DNA of 64,000 nucleotides from Lewinellaceae bacterium (GTDB taxonomy: Bacteria > Bacteroidota > Bacteroidia > Chitinophagales > Saprospiraceae). The position numbers and the translations under genes were made by a program. The first letter of the stretch is position 1; each line of letters starts with the position of its first letter. The stretch is taken from the NCBI GenBank assembly GCA_016713985.1, contig JADJOD010000022.1, positions 62,001-126,000 on the forward strand. Direction: 5' to 3'. A model generated the notes under the pieces. It was not told the DNA's origin and searched no databases. It saw only the letters and a program-made list of their open reading frames with translations. This document shows, in pieces, positions 17,340-27,320 of this stretch.

Positions 17340-19375
17340 TTAAAACTCAAGCCGCCAGCTGATGTTTGGGATCAGGCCCAGCTGGTATTTCGTTTCCACC
17401 GCCCTGGTAAACGGATCGTAATACTGATACGCAATGTTTTCCTGCATGGTGGCATTTTGAAAATCCATGGCAAAGGTGCTGTTGCGGCGATCGTCGAAGC
17501 TGCGTTTCCAGTAAATGCGCAGATCAAGGCGGAAGTAGTCTTTTTGCCGAATGGAAAAGCCGTCGCTGTCATCAAACACCGTGCTGCCGGCCATTTCGGA
17601 TGCAACCGGGTCGACGGGCATGGCGCGTAGCCCCCCCGACCAGCCCAAGCGGCCGTTGAGTCCGAAGGTACGCACCTGGCCGGGGCGTTTGTCGCGTTGC
17701 CATTCTTTACCGGCTGTGAGGTTGGCGATATGGCGCGTATCCCATCGGGCGGGGCGCCATATCCGGTCGCTTCCCCGGTATTCCGATTTAAAAACGCTTA
17801 CATTGGCCAAAACAAACCAACCGTTAGAAAGATAATGCTCTGCTGATATTTCCATACCGCGGTTTTGGCCCGAGCCATGATAAGTCACCTCCTGATTCGG
17901 GTATATCCGGTAATCATTCTCGTTTAACACAGAAAATGTGCTCGAAACATTGCCGTCGATGCCGACACCATCCTGATGCTGCCAAAATATTTCGGACCGG
18001 ATCATCCATTCGGGCCTGATTAACCACGAATAACCCAACCCTGCGTGCCAGGCGCGAATGAGATCAAGGTTATCTTTTTGCAACCATAACGGCGCTATCT
18101 GACTGTATCTCCCGCCCGAAAATGTCAGGCGGTGATTTGTTGCAATAACCTGCGTAAGCGCCAGGCGCGGTTCTCCGACCACGCGATTATTGTAGGTAAA
18201 AACCAGGCTGTGCATACCAGCCCGGATCGAGGTTTTTTCATTTCTGCTTTGCCAGTGCAAATCGACCCAGGGTTGCGCTGTAAAAAATTCATGTTGAGTG
18301 AGGAGTGGAGGCATCGACGCGTCAATGGATTCAGCCTCAAAAAACTGCCGGGTCAACATGGCGCCTCCGAGCACACGGAGAGATGATGCGTTCAGGAGAT
18401 AGGAAAAACTCGCCGAACCCGATATTTTTGATTCTTCCAGTTCATCGCTGTTGTTGAATTCTTCAAAGGAATTGGAGAGGGATAAACGGTCATTCGTTTG
18501 ACCGGACGCAACCAAAGCAAATTTCAACCAGCCTTTTCGTCCGAGCAGGGTTGTATTCGAGATACCGATCATGCCGGTGCGGGATTTGTAGTCGATATCA
18601 AAAAAATCTTTAAACTGTTTGATTGCGGCGGAGTCGGTTTTATGTGCGAATGTGTTTTTGCTTTTACCCCCGAGCCCAAAAACCGACCATTCTCCGCCGT
18701 TTTTTCCCGAAAAATGGAGTTTGAAGGACAGGTCCTGAAACGCAATTTCTTCGTCGCCAAACGAAATGCCCATCTGCCCCAGTAAGCCAACCGTGGAATA
18801 GCGGTAATTGACGAGGTAAGAATTTTTACCTTTTTGAAAAAGAGGGCCTTCTGCGGCCAGGTCAAGCCCGATCAGGCCTGCCTGGGCGGTGAATTCGTGC
18901 CTGTGCCTGTTGCCGCTCCGCAAATTCATGTCCATGATACCACCCAACGCATTGCCGTAACCGGCCGGAAAAGAGCCCGTCAGCAAAGAGGAATTGTTCA
19001 GCAACTGCGCCGAAAACATCAACACTCCCCCGGCCGAAGCCGTGGGGCGGTCGCTGAACGTGCCGGCGTTGGTCAGGTGGTTGGGATTTACAATATCCAC
19101 ACCTTCCATTCGCCAGCGCAGGGAAGCCGGGCTGTTGCCCCGGATGACGAGCCCGTTGGCCTGATCGTCGTTGTTCACCACTCCGGGGTACACCATCGCC
19201 AATCTGAAAGTTCAATATTTTCATCCCGGATAGAAAGGCTCAGGGTCGCACCCGCCATCAGGCTGCCGGTTCCGGCATCACGTACGGTACCGCGCAAGGT
19301 TTGGGACAAGGCAAATGGTGAAGAGGCGAGCAAGGTGAATAAAAAAAGGAGACACCTATGTACTATTATGTTCAT
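17340..19375 (-). pseudogene. TonB-dependent-receptor-like protein, broken by an internal deletion
   Basis: The 5' part (ATG at 19375) encodes a signal peptide (MNIIVHRCLLFLF...ALSQ) and the first strands of a carboxypeptidase-regulatory-like domain (TLRGTVRDAGTGSLMAGATLSL), then stops. A second frame from about 19202 down to 17340 encodes the plug remainder (NNDDQANGLVIRGNSPASLRWRMEGVDIVNPNH, GSFPAGYGNALGGIMDM) and a long beta-barrel ending IPNISWRLEF. In related receptors I expect roughly 80-100 residues between these parts. Here they abut near 19202-19220, so the rest of the regulatory domain, the linker and the plug start are missing and the frame is lost. It is either a true deletion or an assembly collapse. 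The substrate is unknown. Confidence 0.7.
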
Positions 19376-19508
19376 GTGTGAGAATTTTTTAACTTTAAGG
19401 CAAACACAGACTTCGGGGAAAGCCACTTTCCCTGATTTCCTCCAAAATTTGGCCGGCGTGGAATATTCCCGTAAAAAACGCGCATTTTTATCGCACAATT
19501 TCCGCATT

Positions 19509-21209
19509 ATGAAAATTTGGCAAACGATATTTTGGCTTCACCTGCTACTTGTATCTTCCAACGCACAGGATCGCCCGCTTGGCCGCGCCTTTGCCACCCG
19601 ATCCGAAGTAATGGCCCAACACGGCATTGTCTGCACCAGTCATCCGCTGGCGACCGCCGCCGCACTCGATGTATTGCGAAAAGGCGGCACAGCCGTGGAT
19701 GCCGCTATTGCCGCAAATGCCGTCCTGGGTGTGGTGGAACCACACGTCAACGGCATCGGCGGCGACCTGTATGCCATTGTTTATGAGGCTAATACGGGCA
19801 AATTGCACGGATTGAACGGCTCCGGGCGTTCCCCCTATACCCTCACACCCGATACATTTTTGAACCGCAATATCCGGTTTATTCCGGCACTCGGCCCACT
19901 TCCGGTTTCCGTGCCGGGTTGTGTGGACGGGTGGTTCTCGCTGCACGGCAAATTTGGCCGAAAACCGATAAAAGAGATACTTGCTTATGCCATCGGCTAT
20001 GCCCGCGACGGGTTTGCCGTAGCCGACGAAGCGTCGGTTTCCTGGCAACGTGTGGACGCGCTGTATGGAAAGTTTCCCAATGTACGGGAAGTGCTGCTTC
20101 CCGGCGGAAAAGCGCCGAAACGGGGGGAAATTTTCAGAAACCCGTTTTTGGCCAATACCCTGGAAAAAATTGCAAACGGCGGCCGCGACGAATTTTACAA
20201 AGGCGAAATCGCGCGTATGATCGACGCCTTTATGAAAAAAAACGGCGGCTTTCTCTCTTCTCGTGACCTGGCGGATCACACGTCGGAGTGGGTGGAGCCG
20301 GTGTCGGTCAACTACCGCGGTTACGACGTTTGGGAATTACCGCCCAACGGCCAGGGTATTTGTGCGCTGCAAATGCTCAACCTGCTCGAAGGTTTTGATT
20401 TTTCCAAAATCACCTTTGGTTCGCCGGAGCATATTCACCTCTTTGTGGAAGCCAAAAAACTGGCTTTTGAAGACCGGGCAAAGTTTTATGCCGACCTGGA
20501 GTACATGCAACCGGGCATTGTAAGTCGTTTGTTGTCAAAAAATTACGCAACAGAACGCCGCAAACTGATCAACCCGGCCCGCGCTGCCCGGAGTGTGGAA
20601 GCCGGCAATCCCAACCTCAAGGACGGAGATACTATCTACCTCACTGTGGCAGATGGCGAAGGCAATATGGTATCGCTTATTCAAAGTAACTTTCGGGGCT
20701 TCGGATCGGGTATGATGCCCGACGGGCTTGGATTTATGTTGCAGGATCGCGGCCAATTGTTCAGCCTCGAAGCGGGGCAGGCAAACAGTTATGCCCCGCA
20801 CAAACGGCCCTTCCATACCATTATTCCGGCGTTTGTCACAAAAGACGGAAAACCCTGGATGTCGTTTGGCGTCATGGGCGGCAGTTTTCAGCCGCTCGGC
20901 CACGTGGAAATACTGATGAACATGATCGACTTCGGTATGAACGCCCAGGAAGCGGGTGATGCTCCGCGGATCGACCACCAGGGCAGCAGTGAGCCGACGG
21001 GCGAAAAAATGACTGATTCCGGTCAGATCACGCTTGAAAACGGTTTTCCGTACGAGACTATTCGCGCGTTGATGCAAATGGGGCATCGTGTGGGCTGGGC
21101 CCCGCCGGGCAGTTACGGAGGTTATCAGGCGATTCGTTTCGACGCCGGTTCCAGGGTTTATTTCGGTGCTTCAGAAAGCCGGAAAGACGGCCAGGCGGCA
21201 GGTTATTAG
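19509..21209 (+). CDS. ggt: Gamma-glutamyltransferase family protein (exported)
   Basis: I start at the ATG at 19509 (MKIWQTIFWLHLLLVSSNAQ, a signal peptide), giving 566 residues. The open frame extends far upstream, but that part overlaps the opposite-strand receptor. GGT is an N-terminal-nucleophile hydrolase that splits itself into two chains and cleaves gamma-glutamyl bonds such as in glutathione, in the periplasm. Visible are CTSHPLATAAALDVLRKGGTAVDAAIAANAVLGVVEPHVNGIGGD, NGSGRSP, and the self-cleavage region KDGDTIYLTVADGEGNMVSL, whose Thr (about residue 374) would be the nucleophile. The glycine loop reads SFGVMGGSFQP. It is transcribed divergently from the broken receptor. Confidence 0.9.
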   Translation: MKIWQTIFWLHLLLVSSNAQDRPLGRAFATRSEVMAQHGIVCTSHPLATAAALDVLRKGGTAVDAAIAANAVLGVVEPHVNGIGGDLYAIVYEANTGKLHGLNGSGRSPYTLTPDTFLNRNIRFIPALGPLPVSVPGCVDGWFSLHGKFGRKPIKEILAYAIGYARDGFAVADEASVSWQRVDALYGKFPNVREVLLPGGKAPKRGEIFRNPFLANTLEKIANGGRDEFYKGEIARMIDAFMKKNGGFLSSRDLADHTSEWVEPVSVNYRGYDVWELPPNGQGICALQMLNLLEGFDFSKITFGSPEHIHLFVEAKKLAFEDRAKFYADLEYMQPGIVSRLLSKNYATERRKLINPARAARSVEAGNPNLKDGDTIYLTVADGEGNMVSLIQSNFRGFGSGMMPDGLGFMLQDRGQLFSLEAGQANSYAPHKRPFHTIIPAFVTKDGKPWMSFGVMGGSFQPLGHVEILMNMIDFGMNAQEAGDAPRIDHQGSSEPTGEKMTDSGQITLENGFPYETIRALMQMGHRVGWAPPGSYGGYQAIRFDAGSRVYFGASESRKDGQAAGY

Positions 21210-21245
21210 GTCCAGGTACTTAAAGCGGCCTATGTTGACAAAAAA

Positions 21246-21276
21246 CGAGAGCCTTTCCTGTCTGGAATGGCTCTCG
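21246..21276. terminator. Hairpin terminator between convergent ggt and ahcY
   Basis: CGAGAGCC and GGCTCTCG pair perfectly. The stem continues with TTCC/GGAA after one T-T mismatch around a TGTCT loop. It lies between two convergent genes and could serve both, although neither side has a long T run. Confidence 0.55.
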
Positions 21277-21329
21277 CTCGTATTAACACGATAATTTATC
21301 TGAAACCTCGCCGCAAACGGCTTCCAAAA

Positions 21330-22646
21330 TCAATACCGGTAGTACTCCGGCTTGAACGGCCCTTCCACTTTCACGCCAATGTAATCGGCCTGGTGCGCAG
21401 CGAGTTCTTCCAGTTCCACGCCGATTTTGGCGAGGTGGAGGCGGGCTACTTTTTCGTCGAGGTGTTTTGGCAGCAGGTACACCTGGTTTTTGTAATTCTT
21501 GTGGTTTTGCCACAATTCGATTTGTGCCAGCACCTGATTGGTGAAGGAGTTGGACATCACGAACGAAGGGTGGCCCATTGCACATCCGAGGTTGACGAGG
21601 CGGCCTTCGGCCAACACGATGATGTCTTTGCCGTCGATGTTATAAATATCCACCTGCGGCTTGATCGTTATTTTGGTGTTGCCGTAACTTTTGTTCAGCC
21701 AGGCCATGTCAATTTCGTTGTCGAAGTGACCGATGTTGCACACGATGGTTTTGTCGTTCATCAGGCGGAAGTGTTTTTCCGTCACGATGTCACAGTTGCC
21801 GGTGGCGGTCACCACGATGTTGGCGCGGGGAATGGCGTTTTCCATACGTTTTACCTCAAAACCGTCCATAGCGGCCTGAAGCGCGCAGATCGGGTCGATT
21901 TCGGTAACGATCACACGTGCGCCGGCGCCACGAAGCGATGCTGCGGAACCTTTGCCCACGTCGCCGTAGCCGGCTACTACCGCAACTTTTCCCGCGATCA
22001 TGATGTCGGTTGCGCGGCGGATAGCATCCACAAGGCTTTCCTTGCAGCCGTATTTGTTGTCGAATTTTGATTTGGTTACCGAGTCGTTGATGTTGATACA
22101 GGGCAACGGCAGCGTCCCTTTGGCCATACGCTCGTAGAGGCGGTGTACTCCCGTGGTGGTTTCTTCCGAAATGCCGCGGATATTTGCCACCAGTTCGGGG
22201 TACTGATCAAGTACCATGTTGGTGAGGTCGCCGCCGTCGTCGAGGATCATGTTGAGCGGCTGACCGTCTTTAAAAGCAAAAAGCGTCTGTTCGATACACC
22301 AGTCAAATTCTTCGGCATTCATGCCCTTCCAGGCGTACACCGGGATACCGGCGGCGGCAATGGCCGCTGCGGCGTGATCCTGGGTGGAAAAAATGTTGCA
22401 GGAAGACCAGGACACCTCGGCTCCGAGTTCCACAAGGGTTTCGATGAGCACGGCAGTCTGAATGGTCATGTGCAAACAGCCGGCGACGCGGGCGCCTTTG
22501 AGCGGTTTGCTGGCGCCAAATTCTTCACGCAGGGACATCAGGCCCGGCATTTCGGCTTCGGCAAGTTGTATCTCTTTTCTGCCCCAATCGGCCAGGGCAA
22601 TGTCTTTTACTTTGTATGCGGGGCGTGTTTCGGTTGCTACGGACAT
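21330..22646 (-). CDS. ahcY: Adenosylhomocysteinase (S-adenosyl-L-homocysteine hydrolase)
   Basis: This cytosolic enzyme splits S-adenosylhomocysteine into adenosine and homocysteine and so regenerates the activated methyl cycle. The 438 residues are full length. They start with [21 protein letters not shown] and have [21 protein letters not shown], the NAD-binding [21 protein letters not shown], and [21 protein letters not shown]. The C-terminal NAD-contact helix ends PFKPEYYRY. An 18-base tandem repeat directly precedes the start codon, and a -7 box lies about 135 bases upstream. I see no SAH riboswitch. Confidence 0.97.
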   Translation of the reverse strand: MSVATETRPAYKVKDIALADWGRKEIQLAEAEMPGLMSLREEFGASKPLKGARVAGCLHMTIQTAVLIETLVELGAEVSWSSCNIFSTQDHAAAAIAAAGIPVYAWKGMNAEEFDWCIEQTLFAFKDGQPLNMILDDGGDLTNMVLDQYPELVANIRGISEETTTGVHRLYERMAKGTLPLPCININDSVTKSKFDNKYGCKESLVDAIRRATDIMIAGKVAVVAGYGDVGKGSAASLRGAGARVIVTEIDPICALQAAMDGFEVKRMENAIPRANIVVTATGNCDIVTEKHFRLMNDKTIVCNIGHFDNEIDMAWLNKSYGNTKITIKPQVDIYNIDGKDIIVLAEGRLVNLGCAMGHPSFVMSNSFTNQVLAQIELWQNHKNYKNQVYLLPKHLDEKVARLHLAKIGVELEELAAHQADYIGVKVEGPFKPEYYRY

Positions 22647-22682
22647 GTGAGAGAAGTGAGAGTCGTGAGAGAAGTGAGAGAT
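22647..22682. repeat. Two-copy 18-base tandem repeat in the ahcY leader
   Basis: On the plus strand GTGAGAGAAGTGAGAG is repeated twice with an 18-base period (joined by TC, then AT). In the ahcY mRNA it is a CU-rich tract (TCTCAC repeated) that ends at the start codon. Confidence 0.6.
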
Positions 22683-22780
22683 GAAGAGGTTTTGGGGGCC
22701 TGGGTGTTTTTATTTGGAATTGACGGATTTTAGGACAGGTAAACAAAACTTCGTTCTGTTTGGTTGAGCAAAACGAGGCG

Positions 22781-22788
22781 CAAAAGTA
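22781..22788 (-). promoter_or_regulatory. -7 element for ahcY
   Basis: TACTTTTG on the minus strand fits TAnnTTTG and gives a leader of about 125 bases. It lies just after the amidohydrolase stop codon at 22801, whose transcript may also read through. Confidence 0.4.
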
Positions 22789-22800
22789 CAAAAATAACGC

Positions 22801-25800
22801 TTACCCTTCATCTTCATCCGAGTCGCATTCGTAATGCTCTTTCGGACGTGAAGGTCTCTCCCGGCCTTCACCGCCAACTTTGGGGCTTGTTTGCAATTTC
22901 CGTAGGATGCGGGCGCGTTCTTTCCGAACCCAGTCCTGCATTTTTACATCTTCTTCCCGGTCGAAATAACGGACGCCGTCCACCCAGGTTTTTTCTGCCC
23001 GGGCGTATATGGAAAGCGGGTTGTCGTTCCAAAGCACGAGGTCGGCGTCTTTGCCGGCTTTGACGCTGCCGACGCGGTCGTCAATGCGGAGCAGTTTGGC
23101 CGGGTTGAGGGTAACCATTTTCCAGGCATCTTCTTCCTTCATGCCACCGAACAGGACGGACTTTGCGGCTTCCTGGTTGAGCCGGCGCGCCATCTCCGCG
23201 TCGTCGGAATTGATCGCAACAACAACCCCCCGGTCGGCCATCATTTTGGCGTTGTAGGGGATGGCCTCGTATACTTCATATTTATAGGCCCACCAGTCGC
23301 TGAATGTGCTTCCTCCCACGCCGTGTTTTGCCATTTTATCCGCCACTTTATACCCTTCCAGGATGTGGGTGAAGGTGTTGATCCGGAAACCGAATTGTTC
23401 TGCAACACGCATCAGCATGGTAATTTCCGATTGCACAGGAGTGGCACGTGATAAACCGTTTGGATTCGAGGATTTCCAGCAAGGCCTCCATTTCGAGGTC
23501 TTTGCGGTAAAACTTACCCGCTTTTTTCATCTTGCTGTATTCCTGTGCGCGGTTGAAATAGTCCACAAAAGTTTGTTCAACACCCATCCGGGTCTGCGGA
23601 TAACGGCTGGTGGGGCTTTGTGAATTACTCTGTTTTACGTTTTCGCCGAGGGCAAATTTGATATAACCCGGCCAGTTTTGGAACTTGAGGTCTTCGGGCC
23701 CGCGCCCCCAGCGCAATTTAATCAGTTGGGTTTGGCCTCCGACGGGATTGGCGGAACCGTGCAGGAGGTGGCTACTGGTGACTCCGCCGGCGAGCTGGCG
23801 GTAAATGTCGTTGTCTTCAGAATCAAGCACATCCGCGATACGCACCTCGGCGCTGCTTTCCTGGGAGCCTTCGTTGACGCCCCGCGATATACCAATATGG
23901 GAATGTTCGTCGATAATCCCGGCGGTGAGGTGTTTGCCGGTTCCATCCACGAGCAGGGCATTGTCCTGAACGGGCAGGTTGCGGCCGATCTGCTGGATTT
24001 TACCGTTGGAAATCAGCACATCGGCATCGGCAAGAATACCTTCTTTTTCATTCGTCCAGACCGTGGCGTGCCGGATCAGCACCGTTTCGGCTTTGGGTAT
24101 TTCTTTCCTGCCGGACGTAATAAAGGGATAAATGACGTCGCCCACCTCCGGCGCCACAACGGGGTTTTGTTTGGTGGGTTTGTCGGGGCCCGCCACTTTT
24201 GTCTGTTCTGCCCGCCAATCCGCCCAGGAACCGTCGGGCATGGTACCACGTCCCGACCATTCGCGGATGCCGGCGACCCCACTGAGTGAGATGAGGCCTT
24301 TATTCAGGGTATCAGGCTGAAAGGAGAGGGCAATGATTCCGTTGGGTTTTGACGCGAGGCTGGCTTTTATTTTTGAACTGTCGGCTTTCATTATCTGAGC
24401 CTCTATGGCGTCATTTTTCCGACTGACGAACAGGGTGTATGGATCGCGGCCAATTTCAAGTTTGTACGTGCCGAGGCGCTCGGGAGCCGCGTCGAACAGG
24501 CCGGGGGTGTACACGTCGAGGGGTTTTCCCTGCACCCAGTTTTGGATAATTTTTGTGTCTTTTTGAAAAATATTTCCCGTGGTGATAAGAAAATTGGCCA
24601 GTTTGCCGGGTTCCAGCGAACCGATCGTGCCTCCGCTTCCGGCCCCACCCCGTGTGGAAGGAGGGCTATAAACGCCGAGGAATGTGGCCGGGTTGAAAGT
24701 CAGGGCTTTCAGTGCGGCTTGTTCCGAAAGGCCGTATTCAAGCGTTTTCCGGAGGTTTTCCCAGAATTTTTTCTTGTCTTTCAGCCCATCCATGGTGAAG
24801 GCGAAAGGAATACCTGCCGCTTCCAGGCGTGCGGGGTTGGAGGGCGCCAACTCCCAGTGTTTGAGGTCTTTAAGCGGGATATCGAGCGCTTCGTAAGGGT
24901 CTTTGAACTCAAAATTTTCGGGAAAAGCAAGCGGTACGATGAGTGATTGTCCTGTGGCCTTGATTTCGTCGAGGCGCTGGTATTCGTCGCCGCTGGTTTT
25001 TACTAAGTAATTGACATTGAATTCTTTGCCGATCCGGGCAATGCGCAATACGTCGAGTTTGTCGGACGCTTCGAATACCTGGGGCAGGCCCAGCGCAGTA
25101 TTCCAGGCTTCGAGTGAAAGATTTCTTTCTTCTTTGTACCCTTCCGTTTTGTACCACTGGCCGTCTAAGTACGTCTGCCGGATGAGGGCGATGCAGCCCA
25201 TCAGCGAGGTTGGATAACTCTGATTACTTGTTCCTTTGCGAAACGACAGGTGGTGACTGGCTGTCAGCGACAAAATGGTTTCGTGTTCGGGGTCGCCGGC
25301 GAGGGATACGAGGGCGCCCGTGCCGCGTGAAATACCGTCGGCCTGGTGGGTAAGCAGCGCGCCGAAGCCGAGTTTGCGCCATTCTTCGGCCGCTTTGGTA
25401 TCCGGCGAAAACACGCCGGCGGCGGCGAATTCGGGTTTGAGGGCTTCATTCCAGGCAAAAGCGCCTTTTTTCCCGGAATCGGTTTGCCCCCGCTGCCCGG
25501 GCCCAGCCTGTCCGGCCTGCCGTGTTGGCAAAGCGGGCAGGCCGTACCCCGTGGCATAGAGGTCGATAAATGCGGGATATATCGTTTTTCCAGTGCAATC
25601 CGTCGCGACGGCCTCTTTCGGTACAACAACATTCAGGCCGCAAGCCACAATTTTCCCGTCGCGAATCAGCAGGGTGGCGCCGTCGATGCGGGTTTTGTAA
25701 TCGATGTAGATGGTCGCGTTGGTAAATGCAAAAAGCCCCGGACGTTCATCGGAGGGGGCGGCGGTGGGGGATGTTACCTGGGAAAAGCCGGAAATTGCGG

Positions 25801-25855
25801 TTAAGAACAGGCAAAAGGTTATGAGGCAGCGGAAGGGGGAGGCTGTTATTTCCAT
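22801..25855 (-). CDS. Exported two-domain amidohydrolase family protein, one frameshift
   Basis: The ATG at 25855 (MEITASPFRCLITFCLFLTAISGFSQ) supplies a signal peptide. The reconstructed protein has about 1018 residues with two imidazolonepropionase-like amidohydrolase units. The first starts FAFTNATIYIDYKTRIDGATLLIRDGK. The second starts IRHATVWTNEKEGILADADVLI, with the metal motif GIIDEHSHIG and later FITCHS, HILEGYKVADKMAKHG and TLNPAKLLRIDDRVGSVKAGKDADLVLW. The first unit lacks an obvious HxH metal motif and may be non-catalytic. The frames part after RFITCHS near 23436-23450, with about two bases missing. The substrate is unknown, perhaps a peptide-like or cyclic amide. The protein is periplasmic or secreted. 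Confidence 0.85.
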
Positions 25856-25938
25856 GGACGGAGAAAGTTTTGTGGGGTGAAAATAACAGGCTATCGCCAA
25901 TAACCAATGCCTGAACCCGTCCAAGTTATTCATAACCT

Positions 25939-25973
25939 GCGATTTGACAGATTTTCAAAACCTGTCAAATCAC
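25939..25973. repeat. Extragenic palindrome (GATTTGACAG arms)
   Basis: GATTTGACAG and CTGTCAAATC pair perfectly. The stem then continues as TTTT/AAAA after one A-C mismatch around a single C. It lies between the amidohydrolase start and the ribbon-helix-helix gene. It resembles dispersed REP-like palindromes; I see no T tract. Confidence 0.5.
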
Positions 25974-25988
25974 AAATTATACCTCTGC

Positions 25989-26189
25989 TTATGGCAACAG
26001 ATCCCTCTGATCTGTCTCTGTTTCCCCCTTTTTTGCGGTGCGCGGCGCGCGCCCGGCTTCCCGAAGCGCCTGGCTGATGATCCACTCCAATTGCCCGTTC
26101 ACGCTGCGAAAGTCGTCGGCAGCCCACTTTTCGAGTGCCGCGTAGGTATTTTCATCTATGCGCAGGACGAATGATTTTTTTGCCGCCAT
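25989..26189 (-). CDS. Small ribbon-helix-helix (Arc-type) DNA-binding protein
   Basis: Starting at the ATG at 26189 (MAAKKSFVLRID) gives 66 residues. The N-terminal KSFVLRIDENTYAALEKWAADDFRSVNGQLEWIISQALREAG matches an Arc/MetJ-like strand, helix, helix layout with the SVNGQLEWII dimer helix, followed by a short charged tail. In Bacteroidota such small proteins often follow SPFH genes, as here (86-base gap with a hairpin). It may regulate that operon, but the target is unknown. Confidence 0.75.
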   Translation of the reverse strand: MAAKKSFVLRIDENTYAALEKWAADDFRSVNGQLEWIISQALREAGRAPRTAKKGETETDQRDLLP

Positions 26190-26204
26190 TTTTCGTCGAA
26201 TTGG

Positions 26205-26243
26205 CTTAAACCTATGAGACGTTAGAAGCCTCATAGGTTTAAG
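26205..26243. repeat. Extragenic palindrome (CTTAAACCTATGAG arms)
   Basis: A perfect 14-base inverted repeat, CTTAAACCTATGAG / CTCATAGGTTTAAG, encloses an 11-base loop in the gap between the SPFH and ribbon-helix-helix genes. It may terminate or attenuate the SPFH transcript, but no T run follows on the minus strand. Confidence 0.55.
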
Positions 26244-26275
26244 TAATTAACAATCAGTAATTTACAATCAATGAT

Positions 26276-27127
26276 TTACTGATGCAACGTTCCCGTATTC
26301 AGCACCGGTTGTGCATTCCGGTCGCCGCAAAGAACCACCAGCAGGTTGCTGACCATTGCCGCCTTTTTTTCTTCGTCGAGTTCGATGATCTGTTTTTTCG
26401 ACAATTGTTCGAGGGCCATTTCCACCATACCAACGGCGCCTTCCACAATTTTGCTGCGAGCGGCCACGATGGCGGTGGCTTGCTGGCGCTGGAGCATAGC
26501 CTGGGCGATTTCCGTGGCATAAGCCAGGTTATTGATCCGGGCTTCGATGATCTCGATGCCGGCAATATCGAGGCGTTCGCTGATTTCGTGCGCCAGCTGG
26601 TGATTTACCTCGTCAAAACTGGAGCGCAGCGTAATCGTGGCGCCTTCGTCTTCCCAGTTGTCGTAGCTGTACATGCCGGCTAGTTTGCGCATGGCGGTTT
26701 CGCTTTGAATTTTGACAAATTCCGGGTAGTTTTCCACGGCAAAAGCAACTTTAAAGGTATCCTTAACCCGGTAGGTGACCACGGCTCCGATCATGATCGG
26801 GTTGCCTTGTTTGTCATTGACCTTGATGGTAGGTACGTCAAGTGTGACGGCGCGCAGCGACACCTTTTTTTTGGTGTAAAACGGGTTGGCGTAGAAAAAA
26901 CCATTATCCGTGATACTGCCGACGTATTTCCCAAAAAGGGTCAGCACCCGGGAACTGTTGGGCTCGATTGCGAGAAAACCCGGTGAAATAACGAGGAGAT
27001 TCAGAACAAGCAGGACGATCCCCGCTGCGATTTGTTTGGTGATCAGCAGCCAGGCACTAACTGCGAGCAGCAGAAGGAAGAGCAGCAACATAACCCAGCC
27101 GGATGTGGGTTTTACTATTTTTTCCAT
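26276..27127 (-). CDS. SPFH (Band 7/prohibitin-like) membrane protein
   Basis: The protein has 283 residues. A hydrophobic hairpin at about residues 12-60 (VMLLLFLLLLAVSAWLL, GIVLLVLNLLVISPGFL) anchors it to the cytoplasmic membrane. The SPFH domain follows (about 60-230), with GNPIMIGAVVTYRVKDTFKVAFAVENYPEFV, LAHEISERLDIAGIEIIEARINNLAYATEIAQAMLQRQQA and AARSKIVEGAVGMVEMALEQL. SPFH proteins form large membrane scaffolds, often tied to protease control or envelope stress. The following gene is a small Arc-type DNA-binding protein. A -33/-7 promoter pair is visible 39 bases upstream. Confidence 0.9.
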   Translation of the reverse strand: MEKIVKPTSGWVMLLLFLLLLAVSAWLLITKQIAAGIVLLVLNLLVISPGFLAIEPNSSRVLTLFGKYVGSITDNGFFYANPFYTKKKVSLRAVTLDVPTIKVNDKQGNPIMIGAVVTYRVKDTFKVAFAVENYPEFVKIQSETAMRKLAGMYSYDNWEDEGATITLRSSFDEVNHQLAHEISERLDIAGIEIIEARINNLAYATEIAQAMLQRQQATAIVAARSKIVEGAVGMVEMALEQLSKKQIIELDEEKKAAMVSNLLVVLCGDRNAQPVLNTGTLHQ

Positions 27128-27165
27128 GACAGTATTTTGATTTTAATGTGATATTAATTTGATAG

Positions 27166-27197
27166 CAAATATACACACTAAAAACCGGGCTTGTCAA
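27166..27197 (-). promoter_or_regulatory. Promoter of the SPFH gene (-33 TTG and -7 TATATTTG)
   Basis: TATATTTG fits the Bacteroidota -7 consensus, and a TTG lies 21 bases upstream of it, close to the expected -33 spacing. It is the best promoter candidate in the window. Confidence 0.5.
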
Positions 27198-27252
27198 GGG
27201 GGCAGCAGGAAAAAGACGAAGAACTCCATCCGGCAGACGACGAATGAGGCCA

Positions 27253-27320
27253 ATTGTACAACGGACTTCCAAGTCCGTTGCAGCATCACGGCGCGGGCGG
27301 ACCTGGAGGTCCGCCGTACA
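27253..27320. repeat. Double palindrome between the SPFH and PAP2 genes
   Basis: There are two adjacent perfect hairpins. CAACGGACTT-CC-AAGTCCGTTG lies at 27259-27280 and GGCGGACCT-GG-AGGTCCGCC at 27296-27315. Both share a CGGAC/GTCCG core and are flanked by TTGTACA and CGTACA. The layout of two related palindromes with mirrored flanks is that of a REP/BIME-like dispersed element. The second hairpin touches the PAP2 stop region and may serve as its terminator. Confidence 0.55.

Noticed and set aside
18834..19508. 225-codon upstream extension of the gamma-glutamyltransferase frame
   Set aside because: It is antisense to the receptor gene; a clear signal peptide begins at the ATG at 19509.
22647..22790. 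SAH or SAM riboswitch in the ahcY leader
   Set aside because: No pseudoknot or conserved core could be drawn; the leader is dominated by the CU-rich tandem repeat.
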